DNA from: Spirochaetota bacterium | Lineage (GTDB): Bacteria > Spirochaetota > Brachyspiria > Brachyspirales > JACRPF01 | DNA: 43,105 nucleotides | Reading direction: 5' to 3' | NCBI GenBank assembly: GCA_038043445.1 | Contig: JBBTBY010000065.1 | Span: forward strand, 1-43,105 | In this document: in pieces, positions 33,244-40,952 of the stretch | How the letters are laid out: every line of letters starts with the position of its first letter | How positions within the stretch are numbered: position 1 is the stretch's first letter | Notes under the pieces: model-generated | Told to the model about the DNA's origin: nothing | Database searches by the model: none | What the model saw: the letters and a program-made list of their open reading frames with translations, nothing else | Translations under genes and position numbers: made by a program

Positions 33244-34140
33244 TCATTTTTGGCCGCGCATCGCCTCGGTTATGACAGCCGCATTCCTTTGCATCACGGC
33301 TTCGTAATAGCCGGGGGAAGCGTTCTTTCCGCTCGCAACAGGATCGAGTATCAGTATCCGTGCATTCGCTTCTGCGGCAACGGCCCGTGCCACCGCGTCG
33401 GGATATTGCACTTCGGCGAATATGGTTCGGACGCCGTGCCGCCTGGCAAGCGCTGCTATCCCCATGATATGCTTCGCGGACGGGGATGTTCCCGGATCGA
33501 GCTCGACGACACCGACGACGGAAAGTCCGAGATCACGCGCGAAATAGGCGAATGCATCGTGGAATGTAATGATGTCGCGTGACGGCAGCGCGGCGAACGA
33601 CGATCTCATCTCGGCGGCAAGCAGATCGAGCCGTTTCGCATACCTGTCGGCATTGGCGTAAAGGAGTGCGGCTTTCTCCGGATAGAGCACCGCAAGTGAG
33701 CGTCCCATCGCCCTCACCTGCCCCGCCGCAATACGCGGCGATACCCAGGTATGCGGATTATAGCCGCCCGCATGCCCTTCATGCGCATCGCCGTCATCAC
33801 GGAGAAGCGTTACGTCTTTCGAAACATCGATGATGCGAAGCAGCGGATTGACGGCCTTCATCTTTTCCGGTGTGATGAAACTTTCCATTGTCCCGTTGAT
33901 GATAACGGCTTTTGCAGTGGATAATCGCTCGACATCGCCGGGGGTAAGCGCATAATCATGCGGACAACCTAGTTCCGGCGGCAGGAGCAGCAAGGGCAAT
34001 ATATCGGTCCCTGCAGTAACGTTCAGCGCGAATATCTGCATGGGAAAGAACGATGTCAGGATATCGGCATGCGCGTTCCTTTTCATGTCGCAGGAACAGC
34101 ATATGATGGCGAACGCAGCCGCAGCGATCTTTTTCACCAT
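33244..34140 (-). CDS. znuA: Zinc ABC transporter, substrate-binding lipoprotein
   Basis: ZnuA captures zinc outside the inner membrane and hands it to ZnuB. From the ATG at 34140 (298 residues, AGGGAGGG ribosome site) the leader ends in a lipobox-like CCSC, with Cys17 probably lipidated. Metal ligands are likely His61 (CPHDY), His130 (NPHTW), His194 (FHDAF) and Asp266 (ILDPV), the order seen in cluster A-I binding proteins. A short acidic, His-containing loop, DDGDAHEGHAGG, precedes the NPHTW site, as in zinc-specific members. It is the last gene of zur-znuC-znuB-znuA. Confidence 0.92.
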   Translation of the reverse strand: MVKKIAAAAFAIICCSCDMKRNAHADILTSFFPMQIFALNVTAGTDILPLLLLPPELGCPHDYALTPGDVERLSTAKAVIINGTMESFITPEKMKAVNPLLRIIDVSKDVTLLRDDGDAHEGHAGGYNPHTWVSPRIAAGQVRAMGRSLAVLYPEKAALLYANADRYAKRLDLLAAEMRSSFAALPSRDIITFHDAFAYFARDLGLSVVGVVELDPGTSPSAKHIMGIAALARRHGVRTIFAEVQYPDAVARAVAAEANARILILDPVASGKNASPGYYEAVMQRNAAVITEAMRGQK

Positions 34141-34163
34141 GCTGCCCTCCCTATGAGTGCTGA

Positions 34164-35030
34164 TCATACCGTACGCCGCTGCGTGCGCATGATGAGCGCA
34201 GCCGCATACGCTATCGCAAAGATCATCGATAATATGATGATTATCGCCGGCCCGGTCGCGATATCCAGATAATAGGAAACGATAAGACCTGCTATCGATG
34301 CGGTCATCGATGCCATCATCCCGAACCAAACGGTAGAAACGATATTCCGTGCGATGAGCCGCGCTGCGGTCACCGGTATGATAAGGAGCGAGGTGATGAG
34401 CAGCATGCCGATAACTTTTATGCAGAGGGCGACCACCACCGCGGTGAGGAGCGAAAAGACCAGTTTGCTTATGGCGACGTTCGGATATCGTTTGACCGCG
34501 ATATGCTCATTGAGCGAAAGGAGCGTGAGCCGATTGAACGTTGCCGTGATGAATGCGACGCAGACGGCACAGGCGACAGCGAGCATGAGAATGTCCGTCC
34601 CGGAAACGGTCAATATATCGCCGAAGAGATATTTCGTGAGATCACGCATGAATGTCTTGCGATAGCTCGCAACGGCAAGCCCGACAGCGATGCCGGCGCT
34701 CATGATGACGCTTATCACGCTGTCCGGCGCCAGGGGTGATGTCCGTTCTATCCGGATTATCATGAACGCAACGAGCACGGCGAATATCGCCGTCGCAATG
34801 ACAGGGTCGACCATGAAAATGAAGCCGAGGGCTATGCCGGTGAACGCCGAATGCGATATCGCGTCGGCGAAGAACGCCATGCGGAACGCGGTAAGATGGA
34901 CGCCGATAAGCGCGGTCATGGGTGAGACGAGTATGATCGCGAGGAACGCGTTCTTCATGAAGAGCGGCTTTATCCAGGTGAACGGAAGCATGCCGGCAAT
35001 GCCGTACCAGATGTTCATGAGCGTGTCCAT
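34164..35030 (-). CDS. znuB: Zinc ABC transporter, permease
   Basis: A 288-residue ABC-3-family permease with eight or so hydrophobic segments (FLAIILVSPMTALIGVHL onward). FRMAFFADAISHSAFTGIALG is the conserved loop of the ZnuB/MntB family. It forms the membrane channel for zinc. Its start overlaps the znuC stop by one base (TGATG), so expression is coupled. znuA follows after 23 nt. Confidence 0.92.
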   Translation of the reverse strand: MDTLMNIWYGIAGMLPFTWIKPLFMKNAFLAIILVSPMTALIGVHLTAFRMAFFADAISHSAFTGIALGFIFMVDPVIATAIFAVLVAFMIIRIERTSPLAPDSVISVIMSAGIAVGLAVASYRKTFMRDLTKYLFGDILTVSGTDILMLAVACAVCVAFITATFNRLTLLSLNEHIAVKRYPNVAISKLVFSLLTAVVVALCIKVIGMLLITSLLIIPVTAARLIARNIVSTVWFGMMASMTASIAGLIVSYYLDIATGPAIIIILSMIFAIAYAAALIMRTQRRTV

Positions 35031-35764
35031 CAGTGCTCCTTGTGCTCATGGCGATGCGGATACAGCGCCGGCGTATTGAACAGGAGCCCGATCGACTCGG
35101 GATTCAGTGCATGCTCCGGTGTCCCTTCGCAGACAATGCCGTGATTGAGGCAGAGCACATGGTCGGAGCAGCGGCGCACGGTGGCGATATCATGCGATAT
35201 CATGATTATCGTCATGCCGAAACGACGGTGTACGTTCGTGATCACCTCTTCGAACAGTTTCTCCCCGGCCATGTCGACACCCGCCACCGGCTCATCGAGG
35301 ATGAGGATGTCGGGCTTTTGCGCAAGGCTTGCCGCGAGCATGATGCGTTCCAGCTCCCCGCCGGAGAGCGAGCGTATCTTCCTGTTCGCCTTTGTCGGGT
35401 CGAAACCGACGAGGGACAGATGTTCATCGACAACCGCTTTCAGTGTGCGTTCATATCCATAGAATACCGGTCTGGTTTGCAGGAGCACGGCAAAAAGATC
35501 GGAAACGGTCACCGTCGCATCGACGGGGAGATCGAGATTCTGCGGTGCATAGGCGAATCGTATCCTTTTTCGTTCTGTGTAGAAGGAGATCCGGCCTGTA
35601 TACACGGTAAGCCCGAGTATCGCGAGGATAAGCGTCGTCTTACCCGCACCGTTGGGGCCGATGATGGAGGTTATCTTTCCCTTCGGCACTGTCGCCGAAA
35701 GTCCGGAGAACACTGTGACATCACGATAGCGTACCGTGCAGTTCTCTATCGTTATGGCATTCAC
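35030..35764 (-). CDS. znuC: Zinc ABC transporter, ATP-binding protein (GTG start)
   Basis: The cytosolic ATPase of the zinc transporter. Walker A is GPNGAGKTT, the Q loop is in YAPQNLDLP, the signature is LSGGELERI, Walker B is ILILDEPVAGVD and the switch His is in MISHDIATV. A GTG at 35764 is chosen because GGAG stands 6 nt before it and the protein then begins VNAITIENCTV, the usual N-terminus (244 residues). The open frame extends to 35914 but would run into zur. It lies 28 nt after the zur stop. Confidence 0.93.
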   Translation of the reverse strand: MNAITIENCTVRYRDVTVFSGLSATVPKGKITSIIGPNGAGKTTLILAILGLTVYTGRISFYTERKRIRFAYAPQNLDLPVDATVTVSDLFAVLLQTRPVFYGYERTLKAVVDEHLSLVGFDPTKANRKIRSLSGGELERIMLAASLAQKPDILILDEPVAGVDMAGEKLFEEVITNVHRRFGMTIIMISHDIATVRRCSDHVLCLNHGIVCEGTPEHALNPESIGLLFNTPALYPHRHEHKEH

Positions 35765-35792
35765 AGCATGCTCCGATGGTTCGGTGCGCTTC

Positions 35793-36197
35793 TCATGCGT
35801 CACCGGTATTGCATGCAGCGCAAAGTCCGGAAAGCGAAAGTGCATGTGTGCGTACGGCGCATCCGCTCTCACGCTCGAACTTCGACAGCGAGTCCGAAAC
35901 ACTGCATCCGTCATAGGGGATGAATCGATGGCATGATGTGCAGTGAAAAAAATGCAGATGCGGCTCGCGGAGGGGGTAATAATATCGTACGATGCCTTCT
36001 TCAGAACAGTCGACGACGAATTCGGTTATGCGCCTCGTTTGCGCAAGGAAATACAGCGCACGGTATACGGTGGCAAGATCGACGTTCTTCAATGCGCGAT
36101 GGACCAGCTCGGCGGTGATCGGTGCCCGTGATCGCTCCACGACCCGTAGAATGCTCTCGCGATGCGCGGTGAGCGGATTTTTTGCGGATGTTCTCAT
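35793..36197 (-). CDS. zur: Fur-family zinc regulator
   Basis: A 134-residue Fur-family repressor. The winged-helix half has ITAELVHRALKNVDLATVYRALYFL; the dimer half has HLHFFHC (regulatory metal), with structural-zinc cysteines in CTSC and CAAC near the C-terminus. Zur rather than Fur is inferred from its position as first gene of the zinc uptake operon. The start at 36197 is set by the promoter at 36257-36230; the longer frame from 36257 begins inside the -35 box. It is probably autoregulated. Confidence 0.87.
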   Translation of the reverse strand: MRTSAKNPLTAHRESILRVVERSRAPITAELVHRALKNVDLATVYRALYFLAQTRRITEFVVDCSEEGIVRYYYPLREPHLHFFHCTSCHRFIPYDGCSVSDSLSKFERESGCAVRTHALSLSGLCAACNTGDA

Positions 36198-36229
36198 GTC
36201 TTCTATTATGCGAATGGTTTGCAGATAAA

Positions 36230-36257
36230 AGTATACGATTACGCCGGCATTTGTCAA
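36230..36257 (-). promoter_or_regulatory. Sigma-70 promoter for the zur-znuCBA operon
   Basis: On the minus strand TTGACA (36257-36252), a 16-nt spacer and TATACT (36235-36230). A GTATAC palindrome straddles the -10. I see no clear Zur box of the B. subtilis type. Confidence 0.65.
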
Positions 36258-36287
36258 GTGATTTTACCCACTGCCGACAATGTATCC

Positions 36288-37553
36288 ATGATGCGCCGAA
36301 TTACTGCATACCTTGTGATCACATGCCTGGCGATCAATCTTTTCCCTCATAATGTGTTCGAACATCTGGGGCAGCAGGGGGAGATATCGATAACCGTACA
36401 TCAATCAACAAGTATCGATATCACCGAGGGTATACCGCGAACGTCATTCCAGATACGGACCGGTACGAATGCCTACATCGCGCTCATTACGGATGAGGCT
36501 TCATATTTCCTCGGTGAGAACACCGTGTTCAACTATGCGAAAGGAGTTCATCGCCTCGATGCCGGAATACTTATCATACGATCCGAGGGGAAAGCGGCAC
36601 ATGAGTTCCAATTCTCTGTAGATAAACGATATACCTATACGATACGCGGACGCAGTTTTATCCTGGTAAAAGGAACAAAATCGCATCTCGTGACGCTGCG
36701 TAATGGCGTCTATGTGAGCAAAAAAGGCGATCTCCCCCTTGACTACATTTTGGAAACCTATCAGCGTTCGAGCATGTCGGATGGGCTTACCATTCCGGAG
36801 TCGATCGATGCGCGAACGCATACGGTGCTTTCTGCCATGGAGATCATCCTCGAACAGAAACGAGCCGACTATCTCAGCAGGAACATACGCCGGTACACCT
36901 ATACCATATTCAAAGGGACGCAGTACGAAACACCGGTATACCGTGTCGTCCATCGCACCCCGGGCACGAATGTATTCGTGATGGCACCCCATGCTGACGA
37001 GCGCGCGGCAAGTATCGTAGCCGCCGATATCGGGAATATCGTCATTCGCTCCGGCAGTATCACTACGATCCCCAGCCCGGTGGCGCCGGCGGCAAAGATC
37101 GGTGAACGATACGTTATCGAGGACCTTAACCGCAAATTCTACGATAGAAAGATACGCATGCTCGAGAATGAGATAGACAAGATAGCGATAAAATATCAGG
37201 ACATGCTCAATGAATATCAGATACATCTTGTCCTCAATCTGCATGAGGGATTCGGCTGGCATATCGCCGACAAGGACAAGGAAAAGTACGGGCAGACCAT
37301 TGTCTATGATTTCGAGCGTTTCACGCCGACGGTAGCGCGCGTGCTGGAGCATATCAACCGCCGCATCGAGGTGAGCGACCTGCAGTTCTCGCCCCTCCTG
37401 AAACCGATGCCCAATACGCTCACGTATTATGCCGCGCAGAAGAACATCGATGCCTACGGTATCGAGCTTCATCGCGATATCACCCTTGAGAAAAAGATCA
37501 TCATGATGCGGGCCATCGTCGAGGAATTCCTCGAGGTATACGGGCTCTATTGA
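36288..37553 (+). CDS. Exported FecR-like domain fused to an aspartoacylase/M14-like hydrolase
   Basis: A 421-residue protein with an N-terminal signal sequence (about residues 1-23). Residues 30-145 resemble a FecR-type beta domain (TSFQIRTGTNAYIALITDE, LGENTVFNYAKGVHRLDAGIL). Residues 215-421 form a zinc hydrolase of the AstE/aspartoacylase and M14 clan: PHADE (His235, Glu238), DLNRKFY (279-285), LNLHEG (His319) and a late YGIELHRD as candidate catalytic Glu. It likely cleaves an amide outside the cytosol, perhaps in peptidoglycan or a glycan; the substrate is unknown. The ribosome site is poor. The start could also be at 36291. It is divergent from zur. Confidence 0.75.
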   Translation: MMRRITAYLVITCLAINLFPHNVFEHLGQQGEISITVHQSTSIDITEGIPRTSFQIRTGTNAYIALITDEASYFLGENTVFNYAKGVHRLDAGILIIRSEGKAAHEFQFSVDKRYTYTIRGRSFILVKGTKSHLVTLRNGVYVSKKGDLPLDYILETYQRSSMSDGLTIPESIDARTHTVLSAMEIILEQKRADYLSRNIRRYTYTIFKGTQYETPVYRVVHRTPGTNVFVMAPHADERAASIVAADIGNIVIRSGSITTIPSPVAPAAKIGERYVIEDLNRKFYDRKIRMLENEIDKIAIKYQDMLNEYQIHLVLNLHEGFGWHIADKDKEKYGQTIVYDFERFTPTVARVLEHINRRIEVSDLQFSPLLKPMPNTLTYYAAQKNIDAYGIELHRDITLEKKIIMMRAIVEEFLEVYGLY

Positions 37554-37577
37554 TCCCAGCCGGCGCAAAAAAAAGTG

Positions 37578-37604
37578 TAAAGCAAATTCGCCGTTTCCCG
37601 ACAT
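37578..37604 (+). promoter_or_regulatory. Sigma-28 (FliA)-type promoter for flaB
   Basis: TAAA (37578-37581), a 15-nt spacer and CCCGACAT (37597-37604), close to the flagellar consensus TAAA-N15-GCCGATAA. It predicts a leader of about 105 nt before the flaB ATG. Confidence 0.6.
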
Positions 37605-37671
37605 TCATAACAGTACGCTTGTGGACTGTGCCCTCGCCACATACTCAGGGACGGAACATCGGCGTACGAAT

Positions 37672-37693
37672 TATCCGGAACGGAAGCCGGATA
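37672..37693 (+). promoter_or_regulatory. Leader hairpin with GGA loop before flaB, candidate CsrA site
   Basis: TATCCGG (37672-37678) pairs with CCGGATA (37687-37693), leaving the loop AACGGAAG. The loop contains a GGA of the kind CsrA binds, and the flaB ribosome site AAGGAGG (37706-37712) supplies a second. In B. subtilis CsrA represses flagellin translation in this way; the link here is inference. Confidence 0.4.
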
Positions 37694-37717
37694 TGACCTA
37701 CCACCAAGGAGGATGCT

Positions 37718-38590
37718 ATGATCATCAACCACAACATGAGCGCCATAAACGCTCATCGCACGCTCAAGTTCCGCCAGACCGATCTGCAGAAGGATGTCGA
37801 GAAGCTCGGCTCCGGTATGCGTATCAATCGGGCGGGAGATGATGCGTCGGGCCTCGCCGTATCGGAAAAGATGCGCGCGCAGATCCGCGGACTCAGGCAG
37901 GCGGAACGGAACACCGAGGACGGTATTTCGTTCATACAGACGAGCGAGGGATACCTCGATTCGATCTCCGCAATACTGCACAGGCTCCGCGAGCTCGCCA
38001 TCCAGTCCTCGAACGGTATCTACAGCGATGAAGATCGCATGCAGATACAGGTCGAGGTGTCGCAGCTCATCGACGAGATAGACCGCGTAGCGTCGCATGC
38101 AGAGTTCAATAAAATGAACATGCTGACCGGCCGCTTCGCCGCCTTCCAGGGGCAGAACACCCCGACCGCGTCGATATGGCTGCACATCGGCCCGAACATG
38201 GAACAGCGCGTGCGCTTGTACATCGGCACGATGAACTCGCAGGGACTCGGCCTCAAGAACGCTACGAACATGGCCGAAGCCGCGACATTCATCAGTGTGT
38301 CCACCCCGCAGAAGGCCAACGCGGTCATCGGCATGGTGGATGAAGCGATGAAGAAAGTGTTCAAACAGCGTGCGGACCTCGGGGCGTATCAGAACCGCCT
38401 TGAATTCACCGCACAAGGTTTGATGGTCGGATATGAGAACCTGCAGGCGTCGGAAAGCCGCATCCGTGATACGGATATGGCCGAGGTCATGGCGAACTTC
38501 ACCAAGAACCAGATCCTCAATCAGGCGAACACTGCAATGCTTGCCCAGGCGAACACGCTCTCCCAGAACGTGCTCAGACTGCTGCAGTAA
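37718..38590 (+). CDS. flaB: Flagellin core protein FlaB
   Basis: A 290-residue flagellin. The N-terminal D0/D1 region reads [18 protein letters not shown], with [23 protein letters not shown] and the typical [11 protein letters not shown]. The C-terminal region has [24 protein letters not shown] and ends NVLRLLQ. The short central part means no variable outer domains, as in spirochaete periplasmic filaments. The MIINHN start and DMA(E)xMxxFTKNQIL are close to Treponema and Leptospira FlaB. The ribosome site is a strong AAGGAGG. It is monocistronic, with its own promoter and terminator; further flagellins are probably encoded elsewhere. Confidence 0.95.
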   Translation: MIINHNMSAINAHRTLKFRQTDLQKDVEKLGSGMRINRAGDDASGLAVSEKMRAQIRGLRQAERNTEDGISFIQTSEGYLDSISAILHRLRELAIQSSNGIYSDEDRMQIQVEVSQLIDEIDRVASHAEFNKMNMLTGRFAAFQGQNTPTASIWLHIGPNMEQRVRLYIGTMNSQGLGLKNATNMAEAATFISVSTPQKANAVIGMVDEAMKKVFKQRADLGAYQNRLEFTAQGLMVGYENLQASESRIRDTDMAEVMANFTKNQILNQANTAMLAQANTLSQNVLRLLQ

Positions 38591-38612
38591 CCGAAAGGAC
38601 ATCATATCGGGT

Positions 38613-38642
38613 AACGGACGCCTTCGGGCGTCCGTTTTTTTT
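38613..38642 (+). terminator. Rho-independent terminator of flaB
   Basis: ACGGACGCC (38613-38621) pairs with GGCGTCCGT (38626-38634) around a TTCG tetraloop, followed by a run of T to 38642. It is a very stable structure and works only in the plus direction. Confidence 0.93.
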
Positions 38643-38698
38643 GCAGTGCGGAACCGAGGGATACCAGTGCCCCTCGACTCCGCTCGGAGCACGCATGC

Positions 38699-40207
38699 TT
38701 AAGGCGCTTTCTTTAATCCGGTGACCGACCAATCTGCAGCATAATATCCGCTGCCGCTCCTGTATCGAGCATGGATCCTGTCGACAAGATCGCGGCGCCC
38801 CATCTTCTCATAGTGTTCGATGGTCTTGTCCAATCGCCCTCGCAGATGATACGGCCCGCCCTCTTCGATGACCTTCATGAACGGATCTTCCTTACGGTCG
38901 GCGCTCAACATCTGCTCATCGAGCCATTGCTGAAGCAGTGCAAGCCCCTCGTTCACTTTTTCAGGCATTGCCGCGGAAAGATCGTTCGTCTCATGCGGGT
39001 CATGTTTCCAATTGAACAGCATCAATTCCGGGTATTCGCGCACCGGATCGCGATACGTCCTGATGAGGATATGATCACCGAAGATGACGGCGCGCATCGA
39101 GCTCCACGCAGAGTTGCTGATGACAAGGTGATCCCTTCCCCGCTCTTTGCCGGCGATGAACGCATCCTTGAACCCGAGCGCATCCCATTTCGAAGGCACG
39201 TTCTTTCCGACCAATTCCACTATCGTTGCAGCGATATCGAATTGATAGTGAAAGCCATTATTGACGCCGGGCTGCACCCCTGGCCATTTCACTATCATCG
39301 GTACGCGATTGGTGATATAGTCAGCGGTCTGATGATCACCGTAGATATTGAGCTCGCCCTGGTTCTCGCCATGGTCGGAGGAGATGATGATCGCCGTTTC
39401 ATCGTATATCCCCTGCGCTTTCAGTTCCTGTACGATACGTCCTACCGCTTCGTCGGCAAAACGAATGCCGACATCATAGCCGTCGACATGCTTCTTGAAA
39501 TCGGCGGTGGTCTTTATCTCACGCGGTTCACGCGGGTACTTCTTATAGAAGTCCTCGCTTGCACCTTCCCGAAGATGGTTCGCGGCACAATGCTGACCGA
39601 ATGTCATATTGTGAGTATCGATGATCTTCTGCGTCAGCCATGACGGCGGCGGATCATCCTTGAACGGATTATCGTAGTCCTCCGGTGTACGGTACGGAGT
39701 ATGCGGGTCCCAGATGTTGAAATGCAGATACCAATTATCCTTTCCCTTGAGCGCATCGAGTTTCTCAAGTGCCGTATCGGTGACCTCGGTCTGGATCTCC
39801 ATCCCTCCCTTGCCGCAATCGTATATCTCATTGAATCCCGCATAGAACCACCATGCATCGTGGCGTCCCGCGAATGAGCTGACGAGACAATTATAGAATC
39901 CTGCGGTCCTGAGTACCTGCACGAATTTTTTATACGGATAGGTGTTGCTGAAACTGCGCGTGATCCCTTCCGGATAGGGGTCAGCATAGGTGCCGCCATG
40001 ACACAATGCCCCATTATGGATACCGAATCTGCCGTGATGAAGTGCCGAACGCGATGGAAGACACGGCGCATCAGGGACAAAACACGAATTGAACATGACC
40101 GCATCCTTCGCAACGCTGTCAATATTCGGGGATGTGTCCCTTTCATAACCATAGCAGCCAAGATGGTCCGGACGTAAGGTATCGATGTCGATGTAAATGA
40201 TACGCAT
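38699..40207 (-). CDS. Type I sulfatase (formylglycine-dependent)
   Basis: A 502-residue sulfatase without a signal peptide, so it may act in the cytosol. The N-terminus YIDIDTLRPDHLGCYGY gives the calcium-binding acids. The maturation motif CLPSR (Cys49 to Arg53) lies in APCLPSRSALHHGR; Cys49 must be converted to formylglycine by a cysteine-type maturase or FGE, neither seen here. HFNIWDPHTPY and IISSDHGENQG supply further active-site residues. The C-terminal part, with KHDPHETNDLS, is normal for the family. It probably desulfates a sugar or glycan, but substrate cannot be read. It converges on flaB and has its own promoter. Confidence 0.92.
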   Translation of the reverse strand: MRIIYIDIDTLRPDHLGCYGYERDTSPNIDSVAKDAVMFNSCFVPDAPCLPSRSALHHGRFGIHNGALCHGGTYADPYPEGITRSFSNTYPYKKFVQVLRTAGFYNCLVSSFAGRHDAWWFYAGFNEIYDCGKGGMEIQTEVTDTALEKLDALKGKDNWYLHFNIWDPHTPYRTPEDYDNPFKDDPPPSWLTQKIIDTHNMTFGQHCAANHLREGASEDFYKKYPREPREIKTTADFKKHVDGYDVGIRFADEAVGRIVQELKAQGIYDETAIIISSDHGENQGELNIYGDHQTADYITNRVPMIVKWPGVQPGVNNGFHYQFDIAATIVELVGKNVPSKWDALGFKDAFIAGKERGRDHLVISNSAWSSMRAVIFGDHILIRTYRDPVREYPELMLFNWKHDPHETNDLSAAMPEKVNEGLALLQQWLDEQMLSADRKEDPFMKVIEEGGPYHLRGRLDKTIEHYEKMGRRDLVDRIHARYRSGSGYYAADWSVTGLKKAP

Positions 40208-40249
40208 AAATACTCCAATATCATATATGAAATCTAACTTTCCATATAT

Positions 40250-40277
40250 AATATAATGCGTTTTTTGATTCTGTCAA
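40250..40277 (-). promoter_or_regulatory. Sigma-70 promoter for the sulfatase
   Basis: On the minus strand TTGACA (40277-40272), a 16-nt spacer and TATATT (40255-40250) in AT-rich DNA. The leader is about 36 nt. Confidence 0.6.
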
Positions 40278-40364
40278 ATTCCGGCACTTAAGAATAAAAA
40301 AGCAATATTTGGCCGAAAAAATTCAAAAAAAGCCTAAAAAATCGCTGTTTTCATGAAAAAATGC

Positions 40365-40393
40365 TTGTAAAATTCGAACAGGTAGTATATACT
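40365..40393 (+). promoter_or_regulatory. Sigma-70 promoter for the HU gene
   Basis: TTGTAA (40365-40370), a 17-nt spacer and TATACT (40388-40393), just downstream of a strongly A-rich stretch (40291-40360) that could act as an UP-like element. Confidence 0.55.
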
Positions 40394-40448
40394 TATGTTA
40401 ACTCGATTTTGATATATCGGGGAAAAATATCATGTAAGGAGAAAATGC

Positions 40449-40820
40449 ATGGCAGCTGCAAAGAAAAAGAAAGAGGAAAAGAAGGGGAATCCGAACGCGG
40501 CATACCCGACAAAGTACACCGCAAGCGCTCTTGTCGCATACGTTTCCGAGAAAAGCGGCATATCGCGCAAGGACATGAAGCAGATCTTCGAAGATGTATT
40601 CGAAGTTATTCGCCGCGGCGCGATGAAAGGAGCACGGGTGCCTGTCGGAACGCTCGGTAAATTGTTCGTCCGTGTAAAACCTGCGCAACCGGAACGCCAG
40701 GGACGCAACCCGCTCACCGGCGAGACGATAACCATCAAAGCAAAGCCGGAGACGGCGGTGCCGAAGTTCTCGTTCAACAAAGCGTTCAAGGGCATTGTCA
40801 AGGCAGAATTCAAGAAATAA
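40449..40820 (+). CDS. HU/IHF-family nucleoid protein with lysine-rich N-terminus
   Basis: A 123-residue DNA-binding protein. Residues about 21-115 form the HU fold: YTASALVAYVSEKSGISRKD, the dimer helix, and the DNA-clasping arm ERQGRNPLTGETITIKAKPE. The first 20 residues (MAAAKKKKEEKKGNPNAAYP) are an extra charged tail absent from standard 90-residue HU, which may add nonspecific DNA contacts. An AAGGAG ribosome site and a strong promoter support abundant expression. It is flanked by its own terminator. Confidence 0.92.
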   Translation: MAAAKKKKEEKKGNPNAAYPTKYTASALVAYVSEKSGISRKDMKQIFEDVFEVIRRGAMKGARVPVGTLGKLFVRVKPAQPERQGRNPLTGETITIKAKPETAVPKFSFNKAFKGIVKAEFKK

Positions 40821-40833
40821 GATCAGTATCGAT

Positions 40834-40875
40834 GAACGCCGTATTCGCTCTGCGGGTACGGCGTTCTTATTTGTT
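40834..40875 (+). terminator. Rho-independent terminator of the HU gene
   Basis: GAACGCCGTA (40834-40843) pairs perfectly with TACGGCGTTC (40857-40866) around a 13-nt loop, followed by TTATTTGTT. Confidence 0.85.
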
Positions 40876-40896
40876 GCACGAACGCCCCGCAAATGA

Positions 40897-40924
40897 TTGC
40901 GTTTTACGATTTTTGCTGTATAGT
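40897..40924 (+). promoter_or_regulatory. Sigma-70 promoter for ugd-uxs
   Basis: TTGCGT (40897-40902), a 16-nt spacer and TATAGT (40919-40924), placing the start near 40931 and confirming the ATG at 40953 rather than the earlier one at 40893. Confidence 0.5.
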
Positions 40925-40952
40925 TGCCGCACGAACTCAGGAGATGCTTTCC

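Noticed and set aside
36230-36260. A Zur box overlapping the zur promoter
   Set aside because: A GTATAC palindrome is present, but the surrounding bases do not match known Zur or Fur boxes well enough to claim a site.
36501-37604. 367-codon minus-strand open frame opposite the AstE-like gene
   Set aside because: Shadow of a gene with intact zinc-hydrolase motifs; composition is of antisense type.
37547-38692. 381-codon minus-strand open frame across flaB and its terminator
   Set aside because: It is antisense to an unmistakable flagellin, crosses a strong terminator hairpin and matches no family.
38645-38700. Second terminator on the minus strand for the sulfatase gene
   Set aside because: Short GC-rich stems such as CTCCG-AG-CGGAG exist, but no T run follows them in the minus direction.
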